Numbered from the stretch's first letter, positions 10,209 through 20,630 are shown. The stretch: 64,000 nucleotides of DNA from CAVXXB01 sp963765585 (GCA_963765585.1 CAVXXB010000015.1:186001-250000), one strand, 5' to 3'. Notes: a model not told the origin generated them from the sequence alone. Numbers and translations: made by a program.

Positions 10209-10224
10209 AACGAAAACTTTTGAC

Positions 10225-10626
10225 TCATCGAAACATTGCTTTTATTGCACCCCAGGTTCTGTAAATACCTGAGATGTTCGGATTTACAATCAAAGACTGT
10301 GTTTCTTCAATTACCGAATTATCACTGCGAATGGCGCGAATTTTATAGAAAAACGTTTGACTGCTCTTAAAAATTACATTTTCATCAATGAATGTGTAGT
10401 CATTTCCCTGGCCTTTTGCAGATATAGCAGTGACCTCAGCAAAACTCTGGTCATCCATACTGCGCATAATCGTGTATTTCACTACCTCAGATTCGGAAGT
10501 GGTTCTCCATTTGATGGTAACCTTGTTTGTCTCAGGCGTAGCACTATATTCTTCAAATATAGTCCCGGCAAGGAGAGTACTAATGAGTAATAGTATAACA
10601 AAAATCGAAAGAATTAATCGTCTCAT
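10225..10626 (-). CDS. short secreted Fn3-like protein
   Basis: 133 residues with a signal peptide (hydrophobic core to about residue 20, ending LLAG). A single fibronectin-III-like beta sandwich follows, with the usual alternation WRTTSESEVVKYTIMRS, YTFIDE and FFYKIRAI. The tail ends in a TWGAIKAMFR-type segment. I recognise such short Fn3 proteins with a similar tail from Calditrichota/Marinimicrobia-like genomes, but no function is known. It is followed by a strong terminator and preceded by 65 bp of gap after the TlpA-like gene. Probably envelope-associated. Confidence 0.7.
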   Translation of the reverse strand: MRRLILSIFVILLLISTLLAGTIFEEYSATPETNKVTIKWRTTSESEVVKYTIMRSMDDQSFAEVTAISAKGQGNDYTFIDENVIFKSSQTFFYKIRAIRSDNSVIEETQSLIVNPNISGIYRTWGAIKAMFR

Positions 10627-10691
10627 ATATTGACCAGTTTCTACAGTACTCTAAATATAAAACATTTTGAATTGAATGCAAGAATTTTTTA

Positions 10692-11232
10692 TTAATTTAA
10701 CAGTTCTGAAATTATTTTTTTCATTTCAGATTCGAAGGTATCCGGATCGCGAAATCCCTTCTGCTCTTTCCTTATGACACCCTCTTTATCAATCACTATC
10801 AGGCGCGGTAACGAAAGCGCATCATAATTTGTTGCCGTTTTTTGATAACGATCCAACAGTATATTTAATCCAACATTTCTTTTCTTTTTAAATTCAATAA
10901 TTTTTTCGCGCTCTTCTCCTACATCTACAAGAAAAAATTTGACCGGCTGACCGGCAAATTCTTTTTCTATGGATTCCAGATGCGGAATCTCAGACTATAC
11001 AGGGCTTACACCATGTGGCAAAAAAACTCAGGACAACCACATGTTTGGTTTTATTTTTCCAGGGTTTTCTTAGTTTTTCACCACAAAGATCACGTAATGA
11101 AATATATTTCTGATTTATATCCGGTAAGGAAAATGTAGGAGCTTGTTGCCCTACTACAATGACCGGATCCTCGGCAAAAACAGAACCGCCAATAAATAAT
11201 GCTATCACAATCAGAAAAGAAATGTATCTCAA
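10692..11232 (-). CDS. TlpA/ResA-like thiol:disulfide protein, one frameshift
   Basis: Exported thioredoxin-fold protein with a signal peptide (ending SVFA), the AhpC-TSA-like opening VGQQAPTFSLPD and the redox motif WCKPC after SFFATW. The frame hits TGA two codons after the CxxC. In the neighbouring frame the rest of the fold continues immediately (EIPHLESIEKEF, then ALSLPRLIVIDKEGVI with the cis-Pro) to a stop at 10692. One surplus base at about 10989-10999 explains this. I place the start at the TTG at 11232 because GGAGG sits seven bases upstream; an ATG at 11286 would add a non-signal-like leader. Likely role: reducing periplasmic disulfides. Confidence 0.8.
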
Positions 11233-11365
11233 AAAACCTCCATTAAAACGATACCGCTCATTGAATTCCAAAATCCAAATTACCAATTACTAAACTTAAA
11301 ATTTTATTGAGATAAAATAGTGACCTGTATCATACTTGGATTACATATATTTTAAACAACAAATA

Positions 11366-11396
11366 AAAAAGGGACAAGATTAAATCCTGTCCCTTC
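11366..11396 (-). terminator. intrinsic terminator of the FadL-type gene
   Basis: GGGACA (11371-11376) pairs with TGTCCC (11388-11393). Read on the minus strand the hairpin is followed by a T-rich run. It lies just past the FadL stop. Confidence 0.7.
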
Positions 11397-11418
11397 TTTT
11401 TACTAAAATTAAATCGAA

Positions 11419-12676
11419 TTAATTGATCGCATAACCCACGGTGATACCAAACAGATTACCACTACCGGTATACATGCCGTTAAATGGTACCTCTACGCCG
11501 CCAGGACCGGTAATACTTTTAGTCGAGTTAGTAATTGTCGCGGTCTTGTTGCATCAGGAGCAGAAAATAACCATCAACGGACCAACTGCCATTTCCCCAG
11601 CCAAAACCAAGAGAAATCAAGTCACGTACGCCTTCTGGTACAGACAGGTTCCACATGGGTATCGGGCACCGCATTATTATCTCTCAGGTATCCACCACGT
11701 ACTGCCCAGGCTTCATTAATGCGATATTCCAAACCAAAACGTAAACTAAATGAATCTTCATAGTTCTTTTCATCTTCGAGTTCAGTTTGCCCGGCAACCG
11801 GGTCAGTTAATTCTATCACCAGTTTATCATATGAACTCCATCCCAATTGCATCCAGTCAAATTCTGCTGTGAATTGATCAGAGAAATCATAAGCAATACC
11901 GAATCCTATCATATTAGGTAACTTTATTTTAGATTTCCCTGTGGTACTTGGAAACAGCGGTTCGAATCCGGCAGGTACATTTGAAAATGTGGCTTCACCC
12001 TCATCAAACTCCAACTCAACATTGCCACGGTATACACCACCAATGGTTAATTTTTCTACAGGCATCCACTGCAAACCAAAATTATATGCCCAGCCGCCTG
12101 TGCTGCCTTCCAGTTTTGAACTCACATAATCACCGGTCGGGATTATAATATCTTGATTAGCTCGATACTGCTGGTAACATAACTGAAACCCACAGACACC
12201 GAAAAATTATCAACAGGCTTATAAGCTACTACCGGATTTATGAAGATGGTCTGAATATCAGATTTAACAGCTAACTCACGTCCTACCCAATCTCCGGGCC
12301 ATTCAGAACCGAGCCCGAATAGTGCATAGACACCAAGACCTGCAGACCACTGGTCATTAAATTGATGAGTAGCATACAGATGAGGTACAGGAAATGTTGC
12401 TGCTTCGGCATCTGTCTCTGTTGTCATTGGATTCGGGCCTGCAAATCCAAATTTTGGCATAATTACAGTGATACCCAAACCAAACTGCGTTCCTTTCAGG
12501 GCTGTAATACCGGCAGGATTGAAAAATACTGATGTAACATCATTCGCCTGGGCGATGAATGCACCACCCATGGCCGCTGCTTTTGCCCCATGCTCATACA
12601 CAGAAAATCCCGAACCAAATGCCATTGAGACTGTGAAAACAAGCACAAAGACAATTATTGTCAACTTTTTAAACAT
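11419..12676 (-). CDS. OmpP1/FadL/TodX-type outer-membrane channel, several frameshifts
   Basis: Outer-membrane beta barrel for hydrophobic substrates such as long-chain fatty acids. After a signal peptide (ending FGSG) the family signature GAKAAAMGGAFIAQANDVTS and FNPAGITAL forms the hatch region. The reading frame changes at about 12155-12165 (one base missing), 11636-11650 and 11545-11560 (one extra base each). Stitching these recovers the usual barrel strands (LRFGLEYRINEAWAVRGGY, GVRDLISLGFGWG) and the C-terminal aromatic/Asn strand LFGITVGYAIN, with stop at 11419. GGAGG precedes the ATG at 12676. It is monocistronic with its own terminator. Family is clear; whether the gene is truly broken is not. 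Confidence 0.82.
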
Positions 12677-12770
12677 AACGCCTCCCTATGTAAGTGATTA
12701 ATGGTTGAATTTGCCCAGGTGTGAAAATATTGACATAACATATTGTACAAAATTTTTAAATGCAAGATTT

Positions 12771-13964
12771 TTATTCTACTTTTCCTACTGAACAAATTTT
12801 ACCCAATATCGCCGAATGCTTAGCACCAGTTACATTTGGCAGACCTGCTGCCTGGCCGTGAATACATTCATTTGCCAGAACCGCAAAGCAAATGGCTTCC
12901 TTAAAATCTTCATTAATTCCGGCATCTGAGACATTTAAAATTTCGACCTCTTTAAAATTTCTATCCAACTCATCCATAAGAAATTTATTATGCACACCAC
13001 CACCGCCGACGTATAATTTTGTTACTTTTGTCTGAATATATTTTTCATACGCCTGCCAAATTGTATACCCGGTATACTTTGTTACTGTATGGATTATATC
13101 CGGCTCCATCACGCGCCAGCGGATCGCTTTACGTAGCAATTCGATTACAAATTTTTCATCATAATGCTCGCGACCCGTCGATTTTGGCGGCATGGCTTGG
13201 GGATATGTATCCGTTTTTACCAGGTAGTCAAATAGTCTTTGAGAGAACTTACCATGCGCCGCAATTTTTCCATCCAGATCATACGGTCGTTCATATAAGC
13301 GTATCATTAACTGATCAATCAGCATGTTTCCGGGACCGGTGTCGAAGGCAATAACACGGTTTAAATTACCACTGGACGGTATAAATGTAATATTGGCAAT
13401 GCCACCAATATTGAGCGCAAGTATATTTTGTTTAAACCGGCTAAAACTCAGCCAATCAAAATATGGAACCAATGGCGCACCCTGCCCCCCAAGAGCCACA
13501 TCGGCCACTCTGAAATCACCGATGGTTGTAATTCCGGTTAGTTGCGCAATGACTGCCGGATCACCAATCTGCAAAGTCGAACTTACCTTATCATCCAGCA
13601 TGGGAACAATCTGTGGGTGATGATAAATAGTGTGGCCATGACTTCCGATCAAATCAATATCATTAGCAGAAATTTTATTTTTTTTAAGGAATTCCATTAT
13701 GACACCGGCCCATTTGCGGGCGAGATAAAAATTAGCCTGGCTCAATTCAATCAGATTCGATTTCTCCGGATTCATAATTTTAAACAGCAAAGACTTTAAA
13801 TCATCACTATATGCCTGATGATCATGTTGCAGGAGTTCGTACCGGGTCTTAATTCCATAGCCACTCACTTTCACCAGAGCCAAATCAAGCCCATCACACG
13901 AAGTGCCGGACATCAGACCGATTATATTTTTGCTTCCCTTTTTGCTTAGCTCAGTAATCATCAT
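12771..13964 (-). CDS. anmK: anhydro-N-acetylmuramic acid kinase
   Basis: Phosphorylates and hydrates 1,6-anhydroMurNAc to MurNAc-6-P in peptidoglycan recycling, in the cytosol. The 397-residue protein shows the ATP-binding opening GLMSGTSCDGLD, the GSHGHTIYH loop and DTGPGNMLID, with the C-terminal GGGGVHN nucleotide loop. Length is normal. Its ATG follows the TonB receptor stop by two bases, so the two are surely co-transcribed. This makes import of a cell-wall-derived or other sugar ligand by the receptor conceivable, though only the linkage is evidence. No etherase (murQ) is seen nearby. Confidence 0.95.
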   Translation of the reverse strand: MMITELSKKGSKNIIGLMSGTSCDGLDLALVKVSGYGIKTRYELLQHDHQAYSDDLKSLLFKIMNPEKSNLIELSQANFYLARKWAGVIMEFLKKNKISANDIDLIGSHGHTIYHHPQIVPMLDDKVSSTLQIGDPAVIAQLTGITTIGDFRVADVALGGQGAPLVPYFDWLSFSRFKQNILALNIGGIANITFIPSSGNLNRVIAFDTGPGNMLIDQLMIRLYERPYDLDGKIAAHGKFSQRLFDYLVKTDTYPQAMPPKSTGREHYDEKFVIELLRKAIRWRVMEPDIIHTVTKYTGYTIWQAYEKYIQTKVTKLYVGGGGVHNKFLMDELDRNFKEVEILNVSDAGINEDFKEAICFAVLANECIHGQAAGLPNVTGAKHSAILGKICSVGKVE

Positions 13965-13966
13965 CT

Positions 13967-16151
13967 TTATAAATTTGTTTCAAGCGTAAGCACATAATTC
14001 CTGATTGGTGCAATTGTACCAACCACGTCGACATAATTATATTGCAGTAAATTATTTAATTGGAGTGATAAAGATAAAGGTGTGCTACCAATCAAAAGAT
14101 CTTTGGACAAGCGAATATCAACCACATGGATGGGAACCCGTTCTCCAGCATCAGGGATGATCTGGGCAAAAGTATCATCGATATTTTCATAGCGGCTGAG
14201 AAATCGATAATCCACTCCAAGTACAAAGGATGCCAGGTGTACTCGAACATCGCTATAAAAAATGTGTCTCGGACGATACCTAAGATCTGTTCCAAGGTCA
14301 ATATCATGAGGATTAGTATAGGTATAACCAAAATGAGAGTATAGCCTGTTATTAATAATTTGCCAGTTAAGATTGACTTCAAATCCATATACCCTGGCCT
14401 CAGTTACATTATTAAATTGCAAATAATTTTCTGTCTGATCTTCATTTTGTTCAAAGCCACCTTCGATTAAATCCCAGAAATAATTATAAAATATTGCCAC
14501 ATCTGTAAATACATTTTCGCCGAAGAATTGATTCCAGCCAATCTCTGAGGAGATACTTGTTTCCGGTTTTAAATCAGGATTTGGCAAGACCAGCAGTCCA
14601 CCGGCGGCGGTTGATGTAAACGCCTCGGCCATGGAAGGTGCCCGAAACCCGCTTCCCACCGATGCGCGGAATGCAGCCCCAGCATAGGGCTTAACCACTA
14701 TACCCAATTTGGGATTGATACTCTGATCTGAATCCATTTCTTCCATACTAAAGAAATCGTATCTTAGTCCTGCGGAGAGCTGCCATATTTCCGACAGATT
14801 TATTTCATCCTGAATATATGCAGCCAGATTATAACCGTTTCGGGAGCCAAAGATATCAGAAGAGACTCCATTATGGGTGGGACTCAACCCAAACGTTAAA
14901 AAGTGACTATGCAGCTTAATATTATATTGAAAATCGATATTAAAATTGTCAGCATCCGATTCATTTCCATTGAGACCTATATTGTCTTTAAAGTGATTGT
15001 GATACCATATGGCTGAGACTTTATAATATTGTGTATTACTAAACACCTGCCGGAAGGTGGCGGATATATGATACCGGTTTGCATCTACCTGTTCACCGAT
15101 TTGATCGTCGGCCGGTACAAGCGCATTGTTCAGATTTTTCCAGTATAGAAAATTCTCGCGCTTTTGATCCATATAATTCCCATAGACCGTCAATTTGCTG
15201 AAGGGAGAAAAATCATATTCAAATTTTGCAGATAAATTATACCTGCGGTTCCAGTCGTTTTTACGATGACTGTCGTTCTCATCTTTTGAAACACCAATGC
15301 TGAGGCCAAAATCATTTATTTTTTGTGAAAAATTTACGTGCAGACCGTGCAGGAATCTTGTCTTATCTGACCATTTCCATTCCTCAAAATACGGCTTGTC
15401 ATAGACACCGCCATAAAATCTAATATCAATTTTTTGTTCTTCCCGGATTGGTTTGGTCAGAATATTAATCACTCCTCCCAGCGCATTGGATCCGTACAAG
15501 GCAGAACCGGCCCCTTTTTGCACCTCAACTCTTTCAATTTGATTTACTGGTACGGATTCGAATATCATGGCCTGACTATCACCAGTTATATAGGGGATGC
15601 CGTCAATCAGCAACATCACCCGGCTTCCGACACCATAACTATAGCCGTTGGAACCCCTGATATTCACCTGATCCCGGTTCATATTGACACCGGAGACATA
15701 CTTTAACGCTTCGTCAACTTTTGTAGAATTACGATAGTTTATTTCCTGCGCAGTAACCGTACTGATGCTTAACGGGATATCCTGAATATTCTGTTCATAC
15801 TTACTCGCAGTAACAACAATAGGCTGAGAGAGGAGCGCGGTTTCTTTCAGTACAATCTGCCCCACATCTAAAGTATCTCCGGAATGGATAACTATATTCA
15901 AATCCTTTTGCTCATATCCGATCATTGAAAATTTGAGTATAAATTGCCCGGCAGGAAGCTGGTTGATTCGGAATTTTCCCGAAGCATCACTAGGCACTCC
16001 CAAGCACAGTGCCCTCCAGATATATGTTCACACCAGTAACCGGATTTGTATTCATATCAACAACCTGTCCCTGTATTGTAGCCATTTGGGCAAACAGGCT
16101 GAATGGTAAATAGCAAAAAACAATAATGATGTATTTGATTTTCTTATGCAT
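13967..16151 (-). CDS. TonB-dependent outer-membrane receptor with carboxypeptidase-regulatory-like N-domain, one frameshift
   Basis: Energy-coupled outer-membrane transporter. From the ATG at 16151 there is a signal peptide (ending LFAQ), then a CarboxypepD_reg-like domain (VVDMNTNPVTGVNIYLEGT). The frame then breaks at about 15990-16002, beside a GGG run, and resumes as SDASGKFRINQLPAGQF, followed by the plug (DGIPYITGD, VEVQKGAGSALYGSNALGGVINI) and a 22-strand-type barrel ending in an aromatic-rich strand. One extra base accounts for the break. It starts four bases after a lipoprotein gene and abuts anmK. The ligand is unknown; there are no siderophore or B12 genes here. Confidence 0.88.
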
Positions 16152-16154
16152 TTA

Positions 16155-16649
16155 TCAAAATGGCTGGATTGGTAAATTGTTAAAATCAACATATATATCA
16201 ATATCTGATAAAATGGAATCGCTAAACACTTCAATCGCAGAAGGAAATGAATCTGCTGGTGTTGTGTCATATTGGCCGACAGCCCGCCAGTCAAGCAGGC
16301 CGCCATATTGCTGAGCAACGACTACATATTCGTAAATACCTGCCTCCAATTGCACTGAATAAGCGGTGCTATCCACAAACTGCGGCAGGCTTTCAGATAT
16401 ATCGGGTGGATGAACAATAGCCCTGCCGGACTGAACCTCATTTAATATATTACCAGGAGGGAATTCCAAAAACACGATCACTTTTAGATTCTTTACTTCT
16501 TCGGCAGGAGGCCAGTTCTGATAATAAACAATTCCACTAACACCACCGGGATTCGACGGACCGGGTGGTGCACCGGTGGGCGCAATACCATGATCACATG
16601 CCGTGTTCAGTATTGCCAGAAATAGCAGAATTTTCTGTAATTTCCTCAT
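16155..16649 (-). CDS. putative lipoprotein partner of the TonB receptor
   Basis: 164 residues with a lipobox (LNTAC, Cys about residue 18) then a Gly/Pro-rich linker. The rest looks like a beta-rich domain (SGIVYYQNWPP, LKVIVFLEFPP, YSVQLEAGIYEYVVV) of the kind predicted to form a small transthyretin-like sandwich. I do not recognise a named family. The gene ends four bases before the receptor ATG, so it may present or bind the ligand at the cell surface, as other receptor-linked lipoproteins do. That role is inferred from position only. Confidence 0.65.
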   Translation of the reverse strand: MRKLQKILLFLAILNTACDHGIAPTGAPPGPSNPGGVSGIVYYQNWPPAEEVKNLKVIVFLEFPPGNILNEVQSGRAIVHPPDISESLPQFVDSTAYSVQLEAGIYEYVVVAQQYGGLLDWRAVGQYDTTPADSFPSAIEVFSDSILSDIDIYVDFNNLPIQPF

Positions 16650-16786
16650 AAACCAAAACCGGATTTAAATTGTGAAGGATAAATATTATGAGCGTTCCCG
16701 GGAACAAGCACTCTATATTTACAATATACAAAAATCCCCAAACCGACATCGATTCAGGGATTGATAAAACTAAGTTACAATAATAG

Positions 16787-17446
16787 TTATAATCGAATAA
16801 TAAGCCCGACCGTCGCATCACCCTGAATTAATGCGGTTCCAGCTGTAAGTCCAAGCCCGGCGCCGCCGGTACCAAAATAAAGACTGCCGCCAGCCCAGAA
16901 AATTGGCATTAACATACGAATCTGTAACCTTAGTCCGATTTTATCTGATAGATATTTTTTTATACCGGCACCCAGGCCTATCGAGAAACGCCAGTCATCT
17001 TCAACGTTGTAAATGAGTGTTGGATCATCCGGATCCTGCAGTGTTGTCGCGTCCGGTGAAAATAAGGTTGCACCTAAAGAGAAGGTTGTATATACAATGC
17101 CACCCTCAATTTTGGTTGCCTCATAGACCGCACCCAGATGAAAATAATTAACACTAATATCAAATAAATCTTCAGAAATATTTGTTTGCCAATCCTTGAG
17201 CACAAGCCGCGTGTCAAGACGGTTGTAGGTAAACTCGATGCCTAACTGAGGTTGAATATTCGTCCCCAGTGCAATGCCGTAATTCCCGCCATTTTTAAAG
17301 TTTAAATCACCTCTGCCGACAGCCATTGTTCCGGCAAAAAAATATCCACCAAATGGTGTGATTTCAAATTTCTGAGCCTGTAATCCGGTTGTTAAAAGCA
17401 TTAGAATGCTCATGACAATCAGAATGTTTCGTGTACCAGATCGCAT
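16787..17446 (-). CDS. outer-membrane beta-barrel protein
   Basis: About 219 residues: signal peptide (MLLTTGLQAQ), then alternating amphipathic strands (FEITPFGGYFFAGTM, YGIALGTNIQPQLGIEFTYN, FSIGLGAGIKKYLSDKIGLR) ending in a Leu-terminated strand, VGLIIRL, typical of OmpA/OmpW-like eight-strand barrels. A longer frame begins at 17566, but AGGAGG placed seven bases before the ATG at 17446 and the signal peptide fix the start. It lies 137 bp upstream of the lipoprotein-receptor-anmK operon on the same strand. No specific function is evident. Confidence 0.75.
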   Translation of the reverse strand: MRSGTRNILIVMSILMLLTTGLQAQKFEITPFGGYFFAGTMAVGRGDLNFKNGGNYGIALGTNIQPQLGIEFTYNRLDTRLVLKDWQTNISEDLFDISVNYFHLGAVYEATKIEGGIVYTTFSLGATLFSPDATTLQDPDDPTLIYNVEDDWRFSIGLGAGIKKYLSDKIGLRLQIRMLMPIFWAGGSLYFGTGGAGLGLTAGTALIQGDATVGLIIRL

Positions 17447-17725
17447 CTTACTACCTCCTGTATAAATATTTATATAAATTATTCTGAATGTTTTAAAGAT
17501 ACTTAACCCTACGAAAAACAGCAAATAATTACTGCATATTCCCTCAAAATCATTTATTGCCATCATGAGAAGGATTATTAATAAATTAAAATTTTCTTTG
17601 GCTCCGCCGATGTTTATACTTTTTTCTTGAATTAATTATTATTTTTTATAAGTTTCTTGATAATGATAGATTTGCAGGAATAATTAAAAATATTTACGTA
17701 TAATATGATAGTTAGGTTGCACGAA

Positions 17726-18265
17726 ATGATATCGATAGCTGGTGCGCAAAAAGACATGCGGGAAGCATATTTCGGGGGTGCCACCGGTGCAGTCACTTCA
17801 GCCACGGCATGGCTAATCGCCGCAGCAGTAGCAACGTTCTCAAGTCCGACAGTTGGCGTGGTTGCGCTCGTTCTTGGTGGTATGCTGATCTTTCCGGCTT
17901 CGGTGCTCTTGTGCAAAGCTTTAGGCAGATCAGGGCGACACAGCAAAGACAATCCGCTGGCACCGCTCGCGATCGAAGGCACGATTTGGATGGTGCTGTC
18001 CATACTTGTAGCAGCTGGCATCGCCCTCTATAGAGTTGAATGGTTTTTCCCCGCCATGCTGCTGATCATCGGGGGTAGATACCTTACGTTTGTGACGCTC
18101 TATGGAATTCGGATTTATTGGGCATTCGGAGCGACGCTGGCCGCGTCAGCGATACCGTTGGTTGTTCTCGAGGCCCCAGCTATTTTCGGTGCGTATACTG
18201 GCGCCTTGATCGAGTACGCTTACGCAATCGCGATTTTTGCGGCAGTAAAGCGCAGTGCAACTTAG
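17726..18265 (+). CDS. DUF7010-type integral membrane protein, probably acquired
   Basis: About 179 residues with five to six hydrophobic segments (for example AVTSATAWLIAAAVATF, VVALVLGGMLIFPASVL, ILVAAGIALYRV). The N-terminal MREAYFGG and central LEGT/IEGTIWMVLS-like region recall the uncharacterised DUF7010 family. The gene is visibly G+C-richer than everything around it, with GC-ending codons (GCC, GCG, CTG, ATC) rare in its neighbours, while both flanks are strongly AT-rich. That contrast suggests horizontal transfer. Starts at 17705 or 17756 are also possible and no good ribosome site is visible. No mobile element ends are seen. Confidence 0.65.
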   Translation: MISIAGAQKDMREAYFGGATGAVTSATAWLIAAAVATFSSPTVGVVALVLGGMLIFPASVLLCKALGRSGRHSKDNPLAPLAIEGTIWMVLSILVAAGIALYRVEWFFPAMLLIIGGRYLTFVTLYGIRIYWAFGATLAASAIPLVVLEAPAIFGAYTGALIEYAYAIAIFAAVKRSAT

Positions 18266-18364
18266 ATTCTGTGATTTATTTATGTTCACAATGATATTTA
18301 ATTTTTTGAGAATCCGTCCGATTATAAATGAAAACATGAACCAAATTCAGATATTGGAGCATTT

Positions 18365-18727
18365 ATGGCAGAGCAACGAATCGACCTGAAACAATTATTA
18401 CACCTTATCCATGATAACAAAGAATTTGAGGTGAACTTTATCCTGGATGAAGGGTGTGTCATTTATGCCGAAGATCAAAAACCTCTTATAAAAGTACTCA
18501 ACTATCTTATCAATTACCTTACTCCTTTGACAACACAGCCATTGGAGATCTCGCTTGATCTGCGTGGCAGTGATATCTTATTGAGTATGATGGCCTACTC
18601 AGATAAAGCGGATTTGCCGGCTATTAACGAACAAGTCAGCAATACAATGAAAGAGTATAATGGTGCTCTGGATCAGGTTCATGAAGCTGGTAAATATCTG
18701 CAGTTTAAACTTACCTTTTCGAAATAA
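18365..18727 (+). CDS. small hypothetical protein, possibly a degenerate GHKL ATPase-like fold
   Basis: 120 residues, soluble, start well supported by GGAG six bases upstream. The central segment EDQKPLIKVLNYLINYL resembles the N-box helix of histidine-kinase ATPase domains, and the final strand YLQFKLTF would suit the last beta strand of such a fold, but no G1/G2 boxes are present. I would not assign a function. It is followed 13 bp later by a heptad tandem repeat. Confidence 0.55.
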   Translation: MAEQRIDLKQLLHLIHDNKEFEVNFILDEGCVIYAEDQKPLIKVLNYLINYLTPLTTQPLEISLDLRGSDILLSMMAYSDKADLPAINEQVSNTMKEYNGALDQVHEAGKYLQFKLTFSK

Positions 18728-18740
18728 ATACAGAATACAA

Positions 18741-18789
18741 ATACAGGATACAGGATACAGGATACAGGATACAGGATACAGGATACAGG
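18741..18789. repeat. heptamer tandem repeat, ATACAGG x 7
   Basis: Seven exact consecutive copies of ATACAGG, flanked on the left by decayed copies. It is the reverse complement of the heptamer at 42448-42521. It lies in the 310-bp gap between the small hypothetical gene and the sulfatase, which also has a short period-7 tract at 18982-18999. Nothing else is visible in that gap. Confidence 0.95.
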
Positions 18790-18981
18790 TAATTTTGCCT
18801 CGCTGTTATTGTATGTCAAGTAATTTTTCCTCTTTTATTATATCTCTTGAGAATTAATTTTATAGTTTAATTATTAGAATTTATCTCATATATTCTTTAT
18901 ATCAATTTGGTATATTAGTTTGTATTCTACAATCGAGAGACAAAAGCAATTCCATCTAAGTCAATAAATAATAGGATGTTA

Positions 18982-18999
18982 CTCTGTGTGCTCTGTGGT
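18982..18999. repeat. short heptad tract (CTCTGTG/TGCTCTG/TGGT)
   Basis: Matches the CTTCGTG-TCTTCGA-GCCTTCG-TGGT type tract seen at 20741-20765, one heptad shorter. It is just upstream of the sulfatase. Confidence 0.5.
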
Positions 19000-19037
19000 T
19001 GTAATTTACACTACCTTTGCCGACAACAGGAGGTTTT

Positions 19038-20585
19038 ATGAAATTTTTACGTATTTCGGTTCTCCCATGTATGATCGCTGTGAGTATAATGGCACTCGTC
19101 ACGATTGGTTGTAATACGAATGAAAATGCCCGTCCAAATATTCTTTTTATTGCGGTAGACGATTTAAGACCGGAGTTGGGATGTTATGGCAATGAGTACG
19201 TTGTCAGTCCAAATATAGACAAACTGGCACAAAATGGCATTCAATTCAACCGGGCATATTGCCAGTCGGCGGTATGTAACCCATCGCGCGCCAGCCTGCT
19301 TACCGGCTTACGTCCAAATACTTTAAAGGTCTGGGATCTGTGGACAGAGTTCAGGAACAATGTCCCAGATGCCACTACCCTGCCCCAATATTTTAAAGAA
19401 TCCGGCTACTATTCGTATGGTATTGGCAAAATTTATCATAATACTTTCCCTGATTCTCTCTCCTGGGATGAAAAAATATATATCCCGGGTTATCCATTTG
19501 ATGCCGATGCCGTTTACCGAGATCCTGAAAATGTTGCCTGGCTGGAAGACCGAAAAAAAATGATTATTTCAGAAGGTCGCGAGGGGCGTCATATCGATCA
19601 GTTTGGAGAATGGTATTTAAAACATACGGCTACAGAAATGGTGGATATGCCGGACAATGTATATTTTGACGGGGCCCAGACTGATCTTGCAATAGGTAAA
19701 TTAACTGAACTGCAGGATCAGGAAAAACCATTTTTTCTGGCAATAGGATTTTACCGCCCACATCTGCCCTTTAATGCACCAAAAAAATATTGGGATTTAT
19801 ATGAACGTGAAAAAATTACTCTACCGACGAACCAATACCTTCCCGAAGATTCACCCCCCATGGCAATAAATAATCTCCGTGAATTAAGAGGTTATACTGA
19901 TTTTAAAGATATCAAAAAACCTCATGAAGGAATCCTGACAGAAGAAGAATCGCGTTTATTAAAACACGGCTACCTGGCCTCGGTAAGTTATATAGATGCA
20001 CAGATAGGAAAATTGATTAATGAATTGGATCGGCTGGAACTAAGTAAAAATACAATAATTGTTTTATGGGGGGATCATGGATGGAAGCTGGGTGAACATG
20101 CCAGCTGGTGCAAGATGACCAACTATGAAATCGACACCCGGGTTCCATTAATCATCAGTACACCTGAACTAAAAAACAAAAACATAAAAACGGATGCCCT
20201 GGTTGAATTTGTGGATATATATCCCACACTATGCGAATTATCCGGATTAACCATACCAGATTTTCTCGAGGGAAAAAGTATGGTTCCCGTTATTCAACAC
20301 CCCGAGGAATCTTTTAAAGAAGCAGTATACAGCCAGTTTTTGCGCGAGGGAATCTGGCTGGCACCGGATGGAATTGAATATATGGGTAATTCAATCCGCA
20401 CCAACCGTTACCGGTATACTGAGTGGATAAACTGGGAAACCGGCACTTTGGTTGCAAGTGAATTATATGATCATAATTCTGATCCTGAAGAAAACAAAAA
20501 CATTGCCATGGAAATCAACAATAAAGAGTTGATTACAGATTTGGCAAATCAGTTACATCTGGTCTTGCCGATAAATAAAAAATAA
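19038..20585 (+). CDS. lipoprotein sulfatase, iduronate-2-sulfatase-like
   Basis: Alkaline-phosphatase-superfamily sulfatase of 515 residues, probably acting on sulfated polysaccharide. The N-terminus has a lipobox (VTIGC, Cys25). Metal-binding Asp41/42 (AVDDLRPELGCYG) is followed by the formylglycine motif C80-N-P-S-R with ASLLTG after it, and later WGDHGWKLGEH supplies further metal/substrate residues. The ordering matches type I sulfatases in the iduronate-2-sulfatase subgroup (PNILFIAVDDLRPELG). Activity would need an anaerobic or aerobic maturase, not seen here. AGGAGG lies five bases before this ATG, so the frame upstream to 19017 is rejected. No other polysaccharide genes adjoin it. 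Confidence 0.93.
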   Translation: MKFLRISVLPCMIAVSIMALVTIGCNTNENARPNILFIAVDDLRPELGCYGNEYVVSPNIDKLAQNGIQFNRAYCQSAVCNPSRASLLTGLRPNTLKVWDLWTEFRNNVPDATTLPQYFKESGYYSYGIGKIYHNTFPDSLSWDEKIYIPGYPFDADAVYRDPENVAWLEDRKKMIISEGREGRHIDQFGEWYLKHTATEMVDMPDNVYFDGAQTDLAIGKLTELQDQEKPFFLAIGFYRPHLPFNAPKKYWDLYEREKITLPTNQYLPEDSPPMAINNLRELRGYTDFKDIKKPHEGILTEEESRLLKHGYLASVSYIDAQIGKLINELDRLELSKNTIIVLWGDHGWKLGEHASWCKMTNYEIDTRVPLIISTPELKNKNIKTDALVEFVDIYPTLCELSGLTIPDFLEGKSMVPVIQHPEESFKEAVYSQFLREGIWLAPDGIEYMGNSIRTNRYRYTEWINWETGTLVASELYDHNSDPEENKNIAMEINNKELITDLANQLHLVLPINKK

Positions 20586-20630
20586 GGCCGTAGATTAATT
20601 TGAATTTGGAGTTAGTCTAAATATATTATA

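Noticed and set aside
11948..11972. tRNA T-arm-like sequence GGTTCGAATCC
   Set aside because: No acceptor, D or anticodon arms around it; it lies in conserved FadL coding sequence.
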